A model generated the notes under the pieces. It saw nothing but the letters and a program-made list of their open reading frames with translations. It made no database searches and had not been told where the DNA came from. A stretch of DNA of 64,000 nucleotides, taken from Serripes groenlandicus. Its lineage: Eukaryota; Mollusca; Bivalvia; Cardiida; Cardiidae. Shown one piece after another: positions 59,465 through 64,000 of this stretch. The first letter of the stretch is position 1. Each line of letters starts with the position of its first letter. The stretch covers positions 40,715,387 to 40,779,386 of the forward strand of contig JASEVX010000011.1 of the NCBI GenBank assembly GCA_031761405.1. Reading direction: 5' to 3'. Both the position numbers and the translations under genes were made by a program.

Positions 59465-61425
59465 TACTATCATTCCGTCATATAGAGTCTCATTTTGAAC
59501 TATCATTCCGTCATATAGACTCGTGTTTTGAACTATCATTCCGTCTAGAATCGTTTTTTGAACGGTAATTCCGTATAAGGTTGCATTTTGAACTATCATT
59601 TCATATAGAATCGCAATTTGAACAATTATTCCATCTATAGTAACATTTTGAAATATCATTTCGTATAGAGTCGCATTTCAAACTATCATTCGGTAATAGA
59701 GTCGCAAATTGAACAATCATTCAGTATAGAGTTGCATTTTTAATTATCATCTTTATAGGGTGCCATTTTGAACTATCATTCCGTATAGAGTCGTATTTTG
59801 AATTATCATTTCGTATAAAGTCGCAATTCGAACTATCATTCTGTATAAAGTCGCAATGTGAACAATCCTTCCGTAAAGAGTCGCATTATAAACTGTCATT
59901 CCGTATTGAGTTGCATTTTGAGCTATCATTCCATATATAGTCACAATTTGAACTATCATTCCGTATAGAGTCGCATTATAAACTATCATTCCATATAGAG
60001 TCGCATTATAAACTATCATTGTGTATATAGTCACATTATGAAATATAATTCCGTATAGAGTCGCATTTTGAACTATCATTTCGTATATAGTCGTAATTTG
60101 AACTATCTTTCCATAGAGGGTGGCATTTTAAACCATTATTCCGTAAAGGGTCGCATTTTGAACTATCATTCGGTATATAGTCGCAATTTGAACGATCATT
60201 CAGTATAGAGTTGCATTTTGAACTATCATCCTTAAAGGGTGGCATGTTTAACTATCATTCCATATAGAGTCGCAATTTGAACAATGATTCTGTACATAGT
60301 CGCATTCTGAGGTATCATTCCGTATAGAGTCTCATTTCGAACTATCATTCCGTATAGAGTTGTAATTTGAACTATCATTCAGTAAAGAGTCGCATTATGA
60401 ACTATCATTCCGTATAGAGTCGTAATTTGAACTATCATTCAGTAAAGAGTCGCATTATGAACTACATGTATCAGCCCGTAAATAGTTGCATTTTGAACTA
60501 TCATTACGTATAAAGTCGCATTTTAAACTATCATTCCGTATAGAGTCGCATTATGAACTATCATAACGTATAGAGTCGCATTATGAACTATCATTCAGTA
60601 TAGAGTCGCATTCCGACCTATCTTTCCGTAAAGAGTTGCATTATGAACTATCATTCCGTATAGAGTCTCATTTTAAACTATCATTAAGCATTTTGACCTA
60701 TCCTTCCGTATATAGATACATTTTGAACTATCATCCTTACAGGATGGCACTTTGAACTATCATTACATATAGAGTCGCAATTTGAACAATTATTCCGTAA
60801 AGTGTCGCAGTATAAACTTTCATTCCGTATTGAGTCGCATTTTGAACTATCATTCCGTATATGGTGACATTTTGAACTATAATTCCGTTTAGAGTCGCAA
60901 TTTGAACTATCATTCCATAACTAGTCACGTTATATACTATCATTCCGTATTGAGTTGCATTTTGAACTATCTTTCCGTATAGAGTCGCAATTTTAACTAT
61001 CATTCCTTATAGAGTCGCATTATAAACTATCACTCCGTATAGAGTCGCATTATAAACTATCATTCCGTATAGAGTCGCATTTTGAACAAATATTCCGTAA
61101 TATAGTCGCATTTTGAACTATCATGAGGAATAGAGTCGCATTTCGAACTGTCATTCCGTATAGAGTCGCAATTTGACCTATAATTCAGTATAGAGTCGCA
61201 TTGTGAACTATCATCCCGTGAATAGTTGCAATTTGAACAATCTTTACCTAAAGATTCGCATTATAAACTATTATTCCTTATAGAGTCGCATTTTGAACGA
61301 TCATTCCGTATAGGGTGACATTTTGAACTATCATCCCGTATAGAGTCGCAATTTGAACTATCATTCCGTAAAGAGTCGCATTATAAACTATCATTCCGTA
61401 TTGAGTTGCATTTTGAAATATCATA
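59465..61425 (-). repeat. 30-bp satellite array 3' of HES E
   Basis: About 65 diverged units in the same orientation as the D array. Ends at the start of the nested palindrome. Confidence 0.95.
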
Positions 61426-61430
61426 GTATA

Positions 61431-62957
61431 TAAATAACACATTGCTTTGAATTGGACAGTAATATTGTCAGCCTGAGGAGAAGACTGTCCCCCGAGCCGT
61501 AGGCGAGGGTGACAGTATTTCTCCGAAGGATGACAATATTACTGTCCAATTCAAAGCAATTTGTTATTTATTTTATTATACCAAAAAATAGAATTCAATT
61601 ATTGTATGATCTGTTAAATGTTTCATAGCACAAAAGTACAACATAGAGAGCTCTACATGTCCAGTTTTAATGAGTTTCATTAATATAAATTTTCCTACCT
61701 ACCTAATTTGCATACGGCCGTGAGACAGTAAAACATTTGCATACCGCCGTGAGACAGTACAAAAACTTTCTCATGGTCACGTGGTACATTTGTCCTGACA
61801 GTAAATATTTGCATACGGCCGTGAGACAGTACAAAAACTGTCTCATGGTCACGTGGTACATTTGTCTTGACAGTAAACATTTGCATACGGCCGTGAGACA
61901 GTAAACAACTTGCATACCGCCGTGAGAGTGTACAAAAACTGTCTCATGGTCACGTGGTACTTTTTTCTTGACAGTAAAAATAGCAACTTTTTGTCAATGG
62001 GAGTTTTATATGGACAATGAAATTTAGGTATAATAATACAAAATGTCACCCCATACGGAATGATAGTTAAAAATGTCACGCTATGCTGAATTATAGTTCA
62101 AAATGCCACTCTATACTGCACGTCGTATTGAGTCGTATTTTGAACTATCATTTCGTATAGAGTCGCATTTTGATCGCTCATTCCGTATAGAGTTGCATTT
62201 TGAACTATCATTCCGTATAGGGTGACATTTTGAACCATCATTCAGTATATACTCACATTTTGAACAATCATTCTGTATATAGTCGCATTTTGAACTATCA
62301 TTCAGTTTATAGTCGCATTTCAATCCATCATTTCGTATAGGGTGGCATTTCAATCTACCTTTCCGTATAGGGTGACATTTTGTATTATTACACCTCAATT
62401 TCATTGTCCATATAAAACTCCCATTGACGAAAAGTTGCTATTTTTACTGTCAAGACAAATGTACCACGTGACCATGCGACAGTTTTTTTACTGTCTCACG
62501 GCTGTATGCAAATTTTTTTACTGTCTCACGGCCGTATGCAAATTAGGTAGGTAGGAAGATTTATGTTAATGAAACTCATTAAAACTAGACATGTAGAGCG
62601 CTCTATGTTGTACTTTTGGGCTATAAAACATTTTACAGATCATATGCTAATAATAATAATAATAATAATAAAATAAAATATTTTCATAAAATATATAAAT
62701 AATATGCAAATATTTTATTTTTTTATTTTTTTACTTTTTAATATTATTTATTTATTATTTATAATTTTATTATTTATATTTTATTATTGTATTATTTATC
62801 GGTATAATAAAATAAATAACACATTGCTTTGAATTGGACAGTAATATTGTCATCCTTCGGAGAAATACTGTCACCCTCGCCTGCGGCTCGGGTGACAGTC
62901 TTCTCCTCAGGCTGACAATAGTACTGTCCAATTCAAAGCAATGTGTTATTTATATAC
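61431..62957. mobile_element. Nested palindromic element around a satellite inversion
   Basis: The outer arms (61431-62045 and 62384-62957) are inverted copies. Each arm's tip is itself a hairpin: ATTGCTTTGAATTGGACAGT ... ACTGTCCAATTCAAAGCAAT at 61441-61561 and again at 62823-62943. The left arm holds about three tandem copies of a unit of about 72 bp (CATACGGCCGTGAGACAGT, CATGGTCACGTGGTACAT; 61707-61975), the right arm about one. The centre (62046-62383) is 30-bp satellite that changes direction near 62115. An AT-rich TAA/TTA tract fills 62644-62808. No coding capacity. Confidence 0.8.
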
Positions 62958-62964
62958 TATCGCT

Positions 62965-64000
62965 ATCTTTCCGTATAGGGTGTCCGGTGACATTTTGAAC
63001 TATCATTCCGTATAGGGTGACATTTTGTACTATCATTCTCGATAGAGTCGCATTTTGAACTATCATTCCGTATAGAGTCGCATTTTGAACTATCATTTCG
63101 TATAGAGTTGGAGTTTGAATTATAATTCAGTATATAGTCTCATTTTGAACTATCATTCCGTAGAGGTTGGCGTTTGAACTATCATTCCGTATGGAGTCGC
63201 ATTTTAAACTATCATTCAGTATATACACGCTTTTCAACTATCATTCCGTTTATAGTCGCATTTTGAACTATTATTCTGTATTGAGTCGAATTTCGAACTA
63301 TCATTCCGTATAGAGTCGCATTTTGAATTTCTCATTCCGTATAGAGTCGCCTTATAAACTATCATTCTGTACATAGCCGTACTTTGAACTATCATTCTTT
63401 AAAGAGTCGCGTGTTGTACTATCATTCCGTTTAAAGTCGCATTTTGAACAATCATTCCGTATAGGGTGGCAATTCGATCTATCTTTCCGTATAGAGTGAC
63501 ATTTCGAAATATCATTCAGTAATGGGTGATTTTTTGTACTATAATTCCCGATAGATTTGAACAATCATTCTACTATAATTTTGTAAAGAGTCGCATTTTG
63601 TACTATCATTCCGAACAGAGTCGCATTTTGAACTATCAGTCTTTAAAGAGTCACATTTTGAACTATCATTCCTTATAGGCTGATATTTTAAAGTATCATT
63701 CCTTATAGGCTGACATTTTAAAGTATCATTCCCGATAGAGTCACATTTTGAATTTCTCATTCCATATAGAGTCGTATTTTGAACTATTATACCATATATA
63801 ATCGAACTATCATTCAGTATATGCACACTTTTCAACTATCATTCGTTTATAGTCGCATTTTGAACTATTAATCCGTATAGAGTTGCATTTTGAAGTATTA
63901 TTCTGCATAGAGTCGCATTTTGAACAATCATTCAGAATATGCTCGCATTTTGAAGTATCATTCAGAATAGAGTCACATTTTGAATTTCCCATTGCGTATC
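62965..64000 (-). repeat. 30-bp satellite array running off the window
   Basis: More than 30 diverged units (CATTTTGAACTATCATTCCG type), continuing past the end. A further HES unit may lie beyond. Confidence 0.93.

Overview
The window is AT-rich eukaryotic DNA, most likely from a bivalve mollusc. The reasons are short intron-containing genes with GT-AG introns, SINEs with the AATC-repeat tail common in bivalves, many short palindromic transposons and tandem satellites. The species is not identified.

The real genes are five paralogous copies (A-E) of one three-exon gene for a Hairy/Enhancer-of-split (HES) bHLH-Orange repressor ending in the Groucho-binding tetrapeptide WRPW. A (734-3670, +) and B (8783-11146, -) converge on a shared satellite array. 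C (40342-42581, -) and D (46592-49295, +) are head to head. E (56663-58601, +) follows D. A, B, C and E encode 284 residues. D has an early TAA that removes the WRPW end. Each copy sits in a repeated unit: 5' flank with AT-rich 17-bp repeats, a short conserved promoter, the gene, a 3' flank with small transposons, then an array of a 30-bp satellite. Every array near the genes belongs to the same satellite family.

11.8-23 kb: 5' flank of copy B, a 1.1-kb fold-back transposon built of CATATGG repeats, a stretch of the 30-bp satellite, an unrelated 28-bp satellite, a truncated LINE 3' end, a nest of palindromic MITEs, a tRNA-derived SINE, then sequence with no recognised gene. 23.15-31.33 kb: a full-length, young Ty3/gypsy-type LTR retrotransposon with matching LTRs, an intact gag and a pol broken by three frame changes. 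31.3-37.5 kb: SINEs, MITEs and an exact tandem duplication of about 1.05 kb, each copy starting with a long poly-G run. 37.5-64 kb: HES copies C, D and E with satellites, a tandem array with a unit of about 165 bp, a higher-order 60-bp satellite block, and a nested palindrome at 61.4-63.0 kb.

The main biological message is a local, inverted, satellite-embedded expansion of a Notch-effector-type repressor gene. It shows signs of gene conversion, one truncated copy that would lack co-repressor binding, promoters kept in all copies, and transposons carrying a CSL-like motif in intron 1. Relationships and functions of the non-coding parts are inference from reading by eye; no alignment or database search was run.
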